From the NCBI GenBank assembly GCA_963725655.1, contig CAVRYY010000001.1:2418001-2482000 (forward strand): a stretch of DNA of 64,000 bases. Reading direction: 5' to 3'. Origin of the DNA: CAVRXT01 sp963725655. Lineage in GTDB: Bacteria > Acidobacteriota > Terriglobia > Acidiferrales > UBA7541. The position numbers and the translations under genes are program-made. The notes beneath the pieces are model-generated. The model was not told where the DNA came from and did no database searches. It saw nothing but the letters and a program-made list of their open reading frames with translations. Shown here one piece after another: positions 17,704-26,398 of the stretch (its first letter is position 1; each line of letters begins with the position of its first letter).

Positions 17704-18298
17704 GGAATGTGCTAGCCTCTCGCTACTAGGAGTTTACCCGCGGCTCGCGTCGGTGCGGCCCGCGCGCACTGATTCACACGCCGACCGACGAATTCTTTCA
17801 CCCGCCACTCAAAAATCTGCGATTGCCCTGCGAAGCCGTTACCGCCTGCCGTTGCATACTTCGGAAGAAAAACCATCGTACCCTCGCATACGGCATAAGG
17901 CAATAACGCGCTCGAGCCGTTCGGACTTCCGATTGAGATTTGGCAGGCAACATGCGCGATTCTGCGTCGGGTTGCATGCCTCCGATCTTTCCCGCTCAGC
18001 GGCTCGAAAATCGGGCAGCGCTTGATTCGGGCCTGGTCATCGCCGGTGCGAAAGGGGGCAAATCCGAATCGCAACGCGCGTAGAGATGACCCCTCGTATC
18101 TCGTTGAAAATAAGGCACGGAGATTCGCTAAATCGCAACAAATCGCGAGTTATTCGCGCTACACCACGAGCCACGTCGAGGACAGGTTTCGGAGGCCGTC
18201 GGGACTCGCGACTTGGCGCCAAGAGCGACAGTTCCGTGCGAGGCTAGCACTTCATAGGAATGAGTGGAAGGGATCGTATCTGTGGAGATTTTCTGGGA
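17704..18298. other. Intergenic region without a recognised gene
   Basis: About 595 bases between purA and tag, both transcribed leftward. Several short open frames exist on both strands but none resembles a known protein. It must hold the purA promoter near 17.7 kb. A 23-base stretch at 18065-18087 recurs in another intergenic region (63111-63133) with two differences. Confidence 0.6.
18065..18087 (+). repeat. Dispersed 23-base intergenic repeat, copy 1
   Basis: CGAATCGCAACGCGCGTAG followed by AGAT; matches 63111-63133 at 21 of 23 positions. Both copies lie between genes. Confidence 0.45.
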
Positions 18299-18889
18299 CT
18301 ACTTCGCGCGGAAGCAGTCGGGAGAGTGGTCGTTCACCATGCCTACGGCCTGCATGAAGGCGTAGCAGATGGTGGTGCCTACGAAGCGAAATCCGCGTCG
18401 TTTTAGATCGTTGGCCATGGCGTCGGATTCCGCGGTGCGGGTGATTCGCCGGGGCCGGCGCGACTTCTTCCCCGCGCCCAGCGGCTTGGCAAAACTCCAA
18501 ATGTACTTATCGAAGGTGCCAAACTCTTGCTGCGTGGCCAGAAACGACTTGGCATTCCCCACCGCCGCGCGAACCTTCAGGCGGTTGCGAATGATTCCGG
18601 GATCGGCGAGTAATCGCCGCGCCTTCTTCGCGTCATAGCGCGAGATCTTGGCCGCGTCAAAATTATCGAATACTTCCCGATACCGCTCGCGCTTCCGCAA
18701 GACGGTCTCCCAACTCAGCCCCGCCTGAGCGCCTTCGAGGATCAGCATCTCGAAGAGGTGCCGATCGTCGTGGCTCGGCACGCCCCACTCGAGGTCGTGG
18801 TAGGCGATCATGATGTCGCTCGTCGCCCAGCCGCACCTCGAGCGCGCTGCCGCAGAAGCTGCCTCCGCCGCCGTCGCTGCCGGGCTCAT
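18299..18889 (-). CDS. tag: DNA-3-methyladenine glycosylase I
   Basis: Removes 3-methyladenine from alkylated DNA. The 196-residue protein has the Tag features RCGWATSD (zinc cysteine at the N-terminus), YHDLEWGVPSHDDRHLFEML, GLSWETVLRKRERYREVFD, and a C-terminal zinc part NDHSPDC. An Ala-rich lead of 17 residues precedes the first cysteine; a start closer to it cannot be excluded. The gene follows thioredoxin by 79 bases on the same strand and may share its transcript. Confidence 0.93.
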   Translation of the reverse strand: MSPAATAAEAASAAARSRCGWATSDIMIAYHDLEWGVPSHDDRHLFEMLILEGAQAGLSWETVLRKRERYREVFDNFDAAKISRYDAKKARRLLADPGIIRNRLKVRAAVGNAKSFLATQQEFGTFDKYIWSFAKPLGAGKKSRRPRRITRTAESDAMANDLKRRGFRFVGTTICYAFMQAVGMVNDHSPDCFRAK

Positions 18890-18968
18890 GAATCAGTCAT
18901 CGTTGAGACGGGACACGCGGATTGGTGTCCCGGAGGAAGACCATCAGCCGCACATCGCTCATGCCCAA

Positions 18969-19304
18969 CTACGCGATGTGCTTTCCGACGATCTTTTCGA
19001 TCTGTTCCTTCGGCACCGCGCCGACGATTTGATCGGCTACCTGGCCGCCCTTGAAAACAAGCAGCGTGGGGATGCCCCGGATATTAAACTTTCCTGCGGA
19101 AGTCATATTCTCGTCCACGTTCAACTTCACCACTTTCAGCTTCCCCGCGTTCTTCGCGGCGATTTCCTCTACGGCAGGAGCCAGCATTAGGCACGGACGG
19201 CACCATCCCGCCCAGAAATCCACCATTACGGGCTGGGTATTGCTTGCGTCCAGCACTTCGGTTTGAAAGTTTGCGTCGGTCACTGCGGTGACATTGTCTG
19301 ACAT
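18969..19304 (-). CDS. Thioredoxin with WCRPC active site
   Basis: A 111-residue thioredoxin that reduces protein disulfides in the cytoplasm. The fold markers are VMVDFWAGWCRPC, KLNVDENMTSAGKFNIRGIPT with the cis-proline, and LLVFKGGQVADQIVGA. The active site is CRPC rather than the usual CGPC, which changes the dipeptide known to set the redox potential. The start at 19304 was chosen by homology; the frame is open further upstream but is antisense there. It sits 52 bases after glgA. Confidence 0.92.
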   Translation of the reverse strand: MSDNVTAVTDANFQTEVLDASNTQPVMVDFWAGWCRPCLMLAPAVEEIAAKNAGKLKVVKLNVDENMTSAGKFNIRGIPTLLVFKGGQVADQIVGAVPKEQIEKIVGKHIA

Positions 19305-19356
19305 TTTGGTCCTTAGTCTGCGTGGGGAGGGCCGCTGCCCGACGACCTCCACGCGT

Positions 19357-20823
19357 TCAATTAGATGTAACAGCCGCCCTGGGGATTCGGGAACGCGTAG
19401 CCGCTTCGTACAAAGCAACATACGAGGTGGCGCTGGTTTTCCAGGAGAAATCCTTGGCCATCCCGTTGGCTTGCAGCGTCTGCCAAGCCCGCTTGTCGCC
19501 AAACACCCGCAACGCCTGGCGCACGGTCTGGAGCATGGCCTTGCCGTTGTACGGTTCGAACCTGAAACCGGTGCCCTGCCCCTTTGCGGGATCGAACTCC
19601 ACAATCGTGTCATCCAATCCGCCAGTGGCACGCACCACTGGAACCGTACCATAGCGGAGGCTATAAATCTGGTTCAACCCGCACGGCTCGTACCGCGAAG
19701 GCATCAGGAACATGTCCGATCCGGCTTCGATCTTGTGGGCCAGCGCGTTGTCGTAGGCGATCTTCACGCCGACTTGCTGTGGGTATTGCGCCGCCAGACC
19801 CTGGAAGAATTTCTCGTACTTCGGCTCTCCGGAGCCCAGCACCACCAGTGACAGATTTTCCTTGAGTAGATCGATGGCCATCTCAGCGATCAAATCGAAG
19901 CCCTTCTGATCGGTAAGCCGCGAGACGATGCCCACTAGCGGCCGAGCCAAACTCTCCGGCGGAAGCTGAAATGCCGTCAGCAAATCCTTTTTACAGGCTA
20001 CCTTCCCGGCCAGATTCTGCGCGGAATATTTGGCGGCGATGAGCGTATCCAGTTCCGGACTCCAGACCGTATAGTCCACCCCGTTCAATATCCCCACCAA
20101 ACGGTCAGCTCGTCCCTGGATCACGCCTTCCAGGCCCACACCGTATTCCGGCGTTTGAATCTCCTGGGCGTACCGCTTGCTCACGGTGCTCAGATAGTCC
20201 GAAAAAATCAGACCGCCCTTCATGAAGTTGAGTTTGCCGTAGTATTCCAGCGCATCCATGCGGAAAAGGCTCTCGGGCAACCCGATGCGCGCAAGCGACG
20301 CTCGGGGGAAAACTCCCTGGTAGCCGAGGTTATGCACGGTGAATACGACCGGCAGCCGGCGCATCAGCGGATCGGTGGCGTATTGGTTGCGCAGCATCAC
20401 CGGCACCAGCGCGGACTGCCAGTCGTGGCAATGAATCACGTCCGGCATCCACACTTGTTTGGCCAGTTCCAGAGCGGCGTGGCTGAACAGGGCAAAGCGT
20501 TCGGGATTGTCAGGATAATCGCCGGTCTTGTCCTGGTAGAGCTCGGGGCGCTCAAAATACGCGGGGTCTTGGAGGAAAAAATAGCGCACCCCGCCAATGG
20601 GATCCGCTTCTACCAGGGATGGAAAACGGGTGGTGGCGCCGAGGGAAATGGTGAGGCTGGGGATGAGCGCCTTGGTGGGTTCGGCGCGGCGATACTTGGG
20701 CATGAAAACCGCCACCTCGTGCCCCAGGTCCTGCAAAGCTTTGGGCAAAGCGCCGATGACGTCGGCGAGACCGCCGGTTTTGGCGAAAGGAAGTCCTTCG
20801 GAAGCAACAAACAGAATTTTCAT
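19357..20823 (-). CDS. glgA: Glycogen synthase (ADP-glucose type)
   Basis: Transfers glucose from ADP-glucose to growing glycogen chains. The 488-residue GT5 enzyme starts with ILFVASEGLPFAKTGGLADV, which holds the KTGGL donor-binding motif. The C-terminal half has VVLGSGEPKYE and the SRYEPCGLNQIYSLRYGT element with the catalytic-type glutamate. Length and order match bacterial GlgA. It faces rsmA across a 158-base divergent gap. Confidence 0.96.
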   Translation of the reverse strand: MKILFVASEGLPFAKTGGLADVIGALPKALQDLGHEVAVFMPKYRRAEPTKALIPSLTISLGATTRFPSLVEADPIGGVRYFFLQDPAYFERPELYQDKTGDYPDNPERFALFSHAALELAKQVWMPDVIHCHDWQSALVPVMLRNQYATDPLMRRLPVVFTVHNLGYQGVFPRASLARIGLPESLFRMDALEYYGKLNFMKGGLIFSDYLSTVSKRYAQEIQTPEYGVGLEGVIQGRADRLVGILNGVDYTVWSPELDTLIAAKYSAQNLAGKVACKKDLLTAFQLPPESLARPLVGIVSRLTDQKGFDLIAEMAIDLLKENLSLVVLGSGEPKYEKFFQGLAAQYPQQVGVKIAYDNALAHKIEAGSDMFLMPSRYEPCGLNQIYSLRYGTVPVVRATGGLDDTIVEFDPAKGQGTGFRFEPYNGKAMLQTVRQALRVFGDKRAWQTLQANGMAKDFSWKTSATSYVALYEAATRSRIPRAAVTSN

Positions 20824-20981
20824 CAGAATACGCGCTACACCCGACGGTAAACAATCGAGGAAGTTTCGTCAAGGCCCGTTCGCACGGTACGCTAAGAGAC
20901 AAAGATGAAGCCGAGAGAAATGCCGGTGATGGCGCGAGAACGGGCAAGTATCTTGCCGCACTTTGCTACACTTCTGGGACC

Positions 20982-21764
20982 ATGACCCGCCAGCGATTGG
21001 GACAACACTTTCTGTATAGCGCGAGTTGGCTCGATCGCATTGCGCGCACTTTGCCGCTGCATCCTGGAGAGACCTGGATCGAGATCGGCGCAGGGCACGG
21101 CGAAATGACCAGCCGGCTGCAGGGCGGTGGGCGCCGCGTAATCGCAATCGAGATGGACCCGGCGCTGGCTTCGGGTCTGAGGAATCGCGCCGCCGGCGAC
21201 TGGGCCGGAGTGGAAATCCTCGAATCCGACGCGTTGGACGTGGATTTCGCTCATCTGGGCGGCTCGCAATTCCGAGTGTACGGCAATTTGCCGTACTACA
21301 TTACTTCCCCGCTGATCCGCCGGGTATTCCAGGCGGCCGACACGGTGCGCTCGCTGCATATCGTGATTCAGAAAGAAGTCGCCGAACGCGTGGCGGCTGC
21401 GCCTGGCCATCGCGAGTACGGATTTCTGTCGGCGTTGTGCCAATTCTATTCGCAGCCGAAAATTGCCTTTTCGATTCCACCGGGCGCATTCCGGCCGCCG
21501 CCGCGCGTGGCTTCCGCGTTGGTGGAGATGCAAGTGCCGGGGGCGAGGAAGGATTTGGGAATCGCGGACGACGCGGAGTTTCTCGAATTCATTCAGCGAT
21601 GCTTCGGGCAAAAGCGGAAAACACTGCGGAACAATCTGCGGACCTTCGTCGAACCCAATTCGATCGAGGCCGCGCTAAAAATGGCAGGCATCGATCCCGG
21701 CGCGCGGGCAGAGGAACTGCCAATCGCAGCGTTCGCCCGGTTGCATGCAGCACTTTGTGTTTAA
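20982..21764 (+). CDS. rsmA: 16S rRNA dimethyladenosine transferase
   Basis: Dimethylates two adjacent adenines at the 3' end of 16S rRNA. The 260-residue protein has GQHFLYSASWLDRIA at its start, the SAM loop WIEIGAGHGEMTSRL, the acidic VIAIEMDP, and the catalytic YGNLPYYITSPLI. The C-terminal helical part contains CFGQKRKTLRNNLR, typical of KsgA/RsmA. It is a single plus-strand gene between glgA and the MBL gene. Confidence 0.96.
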   Translation: MTRQRLGQHFLYSASWLDRIARTLPLHPGETWIEIGAGHGEMTSRLQGGGRRVIAIEMDPALASGLRNRAAGDWAGVEILESDALDVDFAHLGGSQFRVYGNLPYYITSPLIRRVFQAADTVRSLHIVIQKEVAERVAAAPGHREYGFLSALCQFYSQPKIAFSIPPGAFRPPPRVASALVEMQVPGARKDLGIADDAEFLEFIQRCFGQKRKTLRNNLRTFVEPNSIEAALKMAGIDPGARAEELPIAAFARLHAALCV

Positions 21765-21828
21765 GAGGTATCCTCAGCAAATCCTCCATCAAGCGCGAGG
21801 AAACATTGGCATCAGCGGTTGATGTGGG

Positions 21829-22689
21829 TTATGGCTGCGGGAATCCGAACATCAACCACGACTGATTGGCCACCCAATGCGGGTATAGCTCGGTCATCTG
21901 ATCGAACAGCTCCTGGTCGGATGTCGCGGTTTTCTGCAGCCGATCGAAGTCCTGCAAGTAACGCTTGGTGTCCTGGATCGTCGAGGGAGAGTCGGGGGCG
22001 CCAGGCTTCTTGTGACCGGCGACAACCATCGTCGGGTTGAGCGCCGCTAAGCGGTCTAGCGCCGCGATCCAATTCTTTCGGCTCTCGGGAGTGGTGTCGC
22101 CGACGTACATGCGGCACTGGTTGTACACCACGTCGCCGGCAACGACCAGGCCGATCGATGGAACGTAGAGAGACGTCGAATCGGGACAATCGGTGCGGCC
22201 CTGCTCGATGATGCGCAGTTCGTGGCCCTCGAGAGTGAACGTTTCGTGCTCATAGGGCTCAGGTGAAACCAGCTTAGTGGGCACTTGCCCAGGAAACAAC
22301 CGGCGGGCTAGCCGCTCCACTGTGGGGGTGAAAGACATCTGCATGGCGTTCACCGCCTTGGGCGTCGCTATCGCGCGAGCGCCCGGGAAACGGTCGAGCA
22401 GAATACTCAGACCGAAGAAGTGGTCGAAATGGGCGTGGGTTATATAGATGGTCTCCAAGTTGCGGTTGTGCAGAGCAATCCAATCGGCGAGAGCCTCGGC
22501 CTCAGCCACGGTGGTCATTGCGTCTACCAGCACCGCGTCGTAATCGCCAAAGATTAACGTTGAGGTCATCGGGTCAAAGCCGAACGGTTCGCCGAAGGGC
22601 TTTGGCCGCTCGCCGACCATAACCTTCCCCGGTACAGTAAACACGTTCACATTGAGGGTGGTCTCTTTCAGCCCATTTGTGCCTGCCAT
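21829..22689 (-). CDS. Metallo-beta-lactamase-fold hydrolase (glyoxalase II-like superfamily)
   Basis: A 286-residue cytoplasmic MBL protein. The zinc site is THAHFDHFFG (HxHxDH) near residue 103, with later ligands in AGDVVYN near 184 and VVAGHKKPG near 223. AAAGGAGTACCAG precedes the ATG, giving a good ribosome binding site. The exact substrate is not clear; the neighbourhood (DJ-1 and VOC proteins) suggests reactive aldehydes or detoxification. A truncated second copy of its 3' end lies at 23805-23877, and a stump of a VOC gene lies just upstream of it, showing that a VOC-MBL pair was duplicated. Confidence 0.85.
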   Translation of the reverse strand: MAGTNGLKETTLNVNVFTVPGKVMVGERPKPFGEPFGFDPMTSTLIFGDYDAVLVDAMTTVAEAEALADWIALHNRNLETIYITHAHFDHFFGLSILLDRFPGARAIATPKAVNAMQMSFTPTVERLARRLFPGQVPTKLVSPEPYEHETFTLEGHELRIIEQGRTDCPDSTSLYVPSIGLVVAGDVVYNQCRMYVGDTTPESRKNWIAALDRLAALNPTMVVAGHKKPGAPDSPSTIQDTKRYLQDFDRLQKTATSDQELFDQMTELYPHWVANQSWLMFGFPQP

Positions 22690-22790
22690 CTGGTACTCCT
22701 TTCGGTGTCAGAGCGAGTGACTGTTGCGGGCAAAGATTGGCAGAAGCGCGACGACGAGGCGCAGCGCCGGCATCCTATCCGGGCCAAGCG

Positions 22791-22880
22791 TTAACTGTGG
22801 GTGAGATCGGTGCTCTGTCCGACCTCGATAATGTAACCATCAGGATCGCGGATGTAGCAGCGAATCTCGCCTAGCTCTTT
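22791..22880 (-). pseudogene. 3' stump of a VOC/glyoxalase gene
   Basis: About 28 codons read GEIRCYIRDPDGYIIEVGQS and then TDLTHS and a stop. This is almost identical to the last residues of the intact VOC gene at 23924-24370. Upstream the similarity stops at the end of the DJ-1 gene, so the rest of the gene is lost. It lies between DJ-1 and the MBL gene, where an intact VOC gene would precede MBL. Confidence 0.88.
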
Positions 22881-22897
22881 TTGGGCGTTCCCGAGTC

Positions 22898-23710
22898 TTA
22901 TGCCGCGGAAACCGACTTCTTCTTCGCATCGAGTGCCGGCAGAAGAAGTTTCAGAAGCGCTTCATCCGAGAACGGGTTCTGACCTGAGATCAGCTCGCGA
23001 TCCTGAAGGACATAGCTCGACCATGGAGCGAGCACGCTTACGTCACCGCCTGCTGTACGCAAGGCAAAATCCGGGTAGAAGAGAACCTTACCACCAATCT
23101 CGAGCGGTTCCCGCTGCTGCTCTTCCGCCGTCGAAAAGATGGTCATCTTATATCCGGCATAGATCCAGCCTTGAGCCTTAGCGTTTGCTCCAGCGGCATC
23201 GCCCGCCGCCAGCGCAGCGACCACCTCCGTCGAATTCGGAAGCGCCGAGAGAAGTGAAATCGGGCCATGGCAGAGCACTGCCGTAGGCTTGGATGTTTTA
23301 TGAAAGTGTCTCAGCACGGTGCCCGCGTCGGGATCATCGAGTAGGTCCATCATCGGGCCATGGCCGCCGGGGACGAAAACAGCGTCATATTGATCCAGAC
23401 CCGATGCGATGACATCCGAGATGCGAGTCGGATTTTTGAGCCCAGCCAGGGTGTCGCGGAATTTTAGATAGTCCTGAAGCTTAGCTTCGTCCCCACCGAA
23501 GAACTGCGGTATCGCTGAATTGACATCCATTTGCGGCGTGTTGCCTTTTGGGTTGGCGAAAGTGATTTCGTAGCCTTCCGTCATCAGGGCGCGAACCGGA
23601 ACCGTCAGCTCGTTGAGGTAGTACCCAGCGCCGGCATATACCTTGCCATCTTTCAAGGGCAAACCGTGACCGCTCGAGACTAGCACTACGACTTTTCCTT
23701 TTTTTGGCAT
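22898..23710 (-). CDS. DJ-1/PfpI superfamily protein (Hsp31/glyoxalase III-like)
   Basis: A 270-residue member of the class I glutamine amidotransferase-like group. The nucleophile elbow AVLCHGPISLL with its cysteine lies near residue 146, and VFVPGGHGPMMDL near 114 gives the oxyanion region. The size and the long insert after the elbow fit the Hsp31-like branch, which includes chaperones and cofactor-independent glyoxalases. GAGGAGAACAAA precedes the ATG. It sits inside the duplicated VOC-MBL segment, which favours a role in aldehyde stress, but activity cannot be read from sequence. Confidence 0.87.
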   Translation of the reverse strand: MPKKGKVVVLVSSGHGLPLKDGKVYAGAGYYLNELTVPVRALMTEGYEITFANPKGNTPQMDVNSAIPQFFGGDEAKLQDYLKFRDTLAGLKNPTRISDVIASGLDQYDAVFVPGGHGPMMDLLDDPDAGTVLRHFHKTSKPTAVLCHGPISLLSALPNSTEVVAALAAGDAAGANAKAQGWIYAGYKMTIFSTAEEQQREPLEIGGKVLFYPDFALRTAGGDVSVLAPWSSYVLQDRELISGQNPFSDEALLKLLLPALDAKKKSVSAA

Positions 23711-23804
23711 TTTGTTCTCCTCTTTGAAATTGAATTCTGTTCGCCTGAATATGAACTAGATCTTGTTCCAAAGTGCGCAAGGACGGGCCACCGCGGATGA
23801 TGTG

Positions 23805-23877
23805 AGTTATGTCCCTGGGAATCCACCCATCAACCACGACTGATTGGCCACCCATGCGGGTATGGCTCGGTCATCTG
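23805..23877 (-). pseudogene. 3' stump of a metallo-beta-lactamase gene
   Basis: These bases match the last 60 bases of the MBL gene at 21829-22689, including the part coding for VANQSWLMFGFP, but one base is missing (CCACCCATG against CCACCCAATG) so the frame is broken. The rest of the gene is deleted: the match jumps directly to sequence that lies upstream of the intact MBL gene (GCGACGACGA and following). It follows the intact VOC gene. Confidence 0.87.
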
Positions 23878-23923
23878 TTCGCGACGACGAAGCGCAGCGT
23901 CGGCATCCTATTCGCGTCAAGCG

Positions 23924-24370
23924 TTAACCGTACTTGAGATCAGTGCTCTGTCCGACCTCGATGATGTAACCGTCAGGATCGCGGATGTAGCAGCGGATCT
24001 CGCCGTACTTGGGAATCGGCTCGGTGATGAACTCGGCTCCTCGACTTTTCCATAATTCGTAGCACGCATGAATATCCGCAACGCGGAAATTCATGAAGCT
24101 GTTGATGTGATTCGGGTCGGGGACGCTGAGCGTTACCGTCGGCTTATCCGGGGTGGGCCCGCCCCCAACGTTCAGAATCATCCAGATATTCGCAAGCTGA
24201 AGGTACCCAGGCGCGTTACCGTCACCCAGGCTCAGTATGCGAGCGCCGAATACCCTTTCGTAGTAGCGAGCCGATCGCTCGATGTCGGCGACGGTGAGAA
24301 ATTGCGCGATGCTAATCCCCTCTCGCGGGGGCATCTCATAGCTCTTCTGATCGATTTGTACGGCGCTCAT
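23924..24370 (-). CDS. VOC family (glyoxalase/bleomycin resistance-like) protein
   Basis: A 148-residue metal-dependent VOC-fold protein. Two beta-alpha-beta-beta-beta units are seen: SIAQFLTVADIERSARYYER with GDGNAPGYLQLANIWMIL, and INSFMNFRVADIHACYELWK with EIRCYIRDPDGYIIEVGQ. The final glutamate lies in the position used for metal binding in glyoxalase-type members. The start at 24370 follows AGAGAGGTCGTCA, a strong ribosome binding site; the longer frame was rejected. The partner MBL gene downstream of it is only a stump. Confidence 0.88.
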   Translation of the reverse strand: MSAVQIDQKSYEMPPREGISIAQFLTVADIERSARYYERVFGARILSLGDGNAPGYLQLANIWMILNVGGGPTPDKPTVTLSVPDPNHINSFMNFRVADIHACYELWKSRGAEFITEPIPKYGEIRCYIRDPDGYIIEVGQSTDLKYG

Positions 24371-24656
24371 TGACGACCTCTCTCCATTGGGATTTCCATT
24401 TTGATCTCCCGGATGGGCACCCTTATACACCGAAGTCCCTTCCGAGTGAAACAACTTGTGCGTTGCAGCCAGCAACGGCCAGTAACGCCGTGCATGCTTG
24501 GAGAACCGCACAACCGCGCGACTCAGGAGACATCCGGTTCGGCCCCCGGCGGAGTTTTCATTGCGTTCAAGCACGCATGGACATTGACGTAAGGCGCGGC
24601 CCGAGGTTTCAAAATCGGAGTTCAAAGTGGAAATCTGGGTTTAATGGTGGCGCGGT

Positions 24657-25406
24657 CTAGTCAGGGGCTCTCTCAGCCCAATCGGAATCCTCAATAATCG
24701 CGCGCATGCGGTCGGGAAAGTCGGTCACGATGCGGTCGACTTCGGTGGGGAGCAGCGCCCGCATTCTGCCCGGCAGATTCACCGTCCACGCGACCGCCAG
24801 CAGTCCGGCGTTGTGGGTGCGCAGCACAATGTCAGCGGTCACCAGATCCTCACGCAGGCACAATTGGCGCGCTCCGCAACGCGCCGCCTGCGCCACCGGG
24901 TCGGCGTGCGGCGCTTCGATGAGAATGCCGGTGACGACGGCGTCGTCAAGCTTGCGCAGCGCCTCGATCGCGATAGGGTCGGAACTGACGACCACCACGC
25001 GATTCAGCGCGCCCACATCGCGGGCCGCCCGGATCAGAGACACGCCGAATTCCACCGAAAATGGGCAGCGGATCCGGAGATAGAGGCCCACGTCCGCCTC
25101 GCCGCTCAGCCCCAGCACCTCGTCGAGGGTCGGCACGCGCTGGCCGGCGAAGTCGCGGTCGAACCACCGGCCGGCATCGATCGCCCGCAGCTCCTGCAGG
25201 GTTGATTCCGCGACGCTTCCGCGCCCGTTGGTGGTCCGCTGCAGCATCGCATCGTGGATGGCCACAAGATGACCGTCACTGCAGACCTGCAGGTCCGCCT
25301 CGATAAACTGCGAGCCCAGCTCAATCGCCAGGCGATAGGCGGCGATGGTGTTTTCGGGGGCGTGCCCCGACGCTCCCCGATGCGCGATGATCTGCGGTGG
25401 CGCCAT
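24657..25406 (-). CDS. Glycerophosphodiester phosphodiesterase
   Basis: Splits glycerophosphodiesters to glycerol-3-phosphate and an alcohol. The 249-residue GDPD TIM barrel has the catalytic IAHRGASGHAPENTIAAY at the N-terminus, then FIEADLQVCSDGHLVAIHD with the second histidine, and RTTNGRGSV. The C-terminal half is more diverged but keeps AVAWTVN and the DRIVTDFPD ending of the family. No signal peptide is present, so it is cytoplasmic (UgpQ-like). Confidence 0.93.
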   Translation of the reverse strand: MAPPQIIAHRGASGHAPENTIAAYRLAIELGSQFIEADLQVCSDGHLVAIHDAMLQRTTNGRGSVAESTLQELRAIDAGRWFDRDFAGQRVPTLDEVLGLSGEADVGLYLRIRCPFSVEFGVSLIRAARDVGALNRVVVVSSDPIAIEALRKLDDAVVTGILIEAPHADPVAQAARCGARQLCLREDLVTADIVLRTHNAGLLAVAWTVNLPGRMRALLPTEVDRIVTDFPDRMRAIIEDSDWAERAPD

Positions 25407-25782
25407 GCGCCGGTAATCCTAGCAAATACGGAACGGATAATCCCATCAGTAGGACTACGTTAAACGAAGGTCCCATTACTTTTCATGTAACGCAGGGCAC
25501 GCCGGGGGCCTTGTTCGGCGGAAAGTTCGCGGACATAGGAAAACTCATTTCCTGTGTGGAAAACTCTGGGAGTGTTTGGGCACTTCGGACCAAATAACTT
25601 CTCAAACTGCGATTTTAGTACCGCGCTAACCTCTTTACATGCAATAGATAGGCACTTTCGACATAAATGCCACGATTCTTCCCTTTGGTAAATAGATTGC
25701 CATCTGTACCCGCGACGAAGCTGGACAGCAAGGATTCGCGAGTAACGGCACGGGGTTACCGCGCAAGACTCGAGGGGCGCAC
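25407..25782. other. Intergenic region without a recognised gene
   Basis: About 375 bases, lower in GC than its neighbours. It must hold promoters for the leftward phosphodiesterase gene and the rightward membrane protein. Short open frames are present but none is recognisable. Confidence 0.5.
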
Positions 25783-26136
25783 ATGGCACTCTTTATCCTG
25801 TTGGCGATCGCACTGGTAGTGGGGCAGAGCTGGCTGGAATGGAAAGATACCCGCCAGCGCTCGGTGCTGCCGGAATGGGCCAAGGGAGTCGGCTTGGCGT
25901 GCATGGTAGCCATCTGCCTGACCGCCGGGACCTCGTTCGCCTCTTACTGGTTTCAGGAAAGCATGAGCAGCGACGGAACAGGCGCGAGCCCGTGGTTGCT
26001 GCTGCAAGTTGGATTGGTGCTCTGCGGAATGGCGGCCATCGTTTTCGCGGTGCGCCGCAAGAAGCTGCGCACGGTGCTGATCATTTCAGGAGTGGTGGCG
26101 GCCTTCGGTTGGATCGGCATGACCATGATCCCCTAG
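25783..26136 (+). CDS. Small four-helix membrane protein of unknown function
   Basis: A 117-residue protein with four hydrophobic segments (residues about 2-14, 35-53, 67-85 and 95-115) joined by short charged loops. Only the inner-membrane location can be inferred. It has an ATG start and codon use like that of its neighbours. GACTCGAGGGGCGC precedes the start as a possible ribosome binding site. No family was recognised. Confidence 0.6.
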   Translation: MALFILLAIALVVGQSWLEWKDTRQRSVLPEWAKGVGLACMVAICLTAGTSFASYWFQESMSSDGTGASPWLLLQVGLVLCGMAAIVFAVRRKKLRTVLIISGVVAAFGWIGMTMIP

Positions 26137-26398
26137 CACCTTTAGCATAGCCAATCGCTGCGCGGATCGAAATTTCAGGCGGGCGGCGGGAAAGCAATCC
26201 AAAATTCTCTCCGCCCAAGAAAGCGAACACAATCCCCAGACACCGAAAGAAGCGGCCTCCGTGGTTGGGAGCCCTCAAGAATTCACGGACTCCAACACTC
26301 AAAACCACGTTCGCGATTCCGGTTGACCTGCCCTCCTAAGCACCTCTGCCCGTTTCCGGCTTGCCCGCCCTGCTTACACAGTTATATTGTGGGTTTAT

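Noticed and set aside
17712..18074. 120-codon minus-strand frame upstream of purA
   Set aside because: No recognisable domain, no ribosome binding site, and composition like random GC-rich DNA.
24371..24656. Possible small gene or mobile-element remnant upstream of the VOC gene
   Set aside because: Open frames are short and Arg/Ser-rich; no intron, IS or terminal repeat structure could be recognised.
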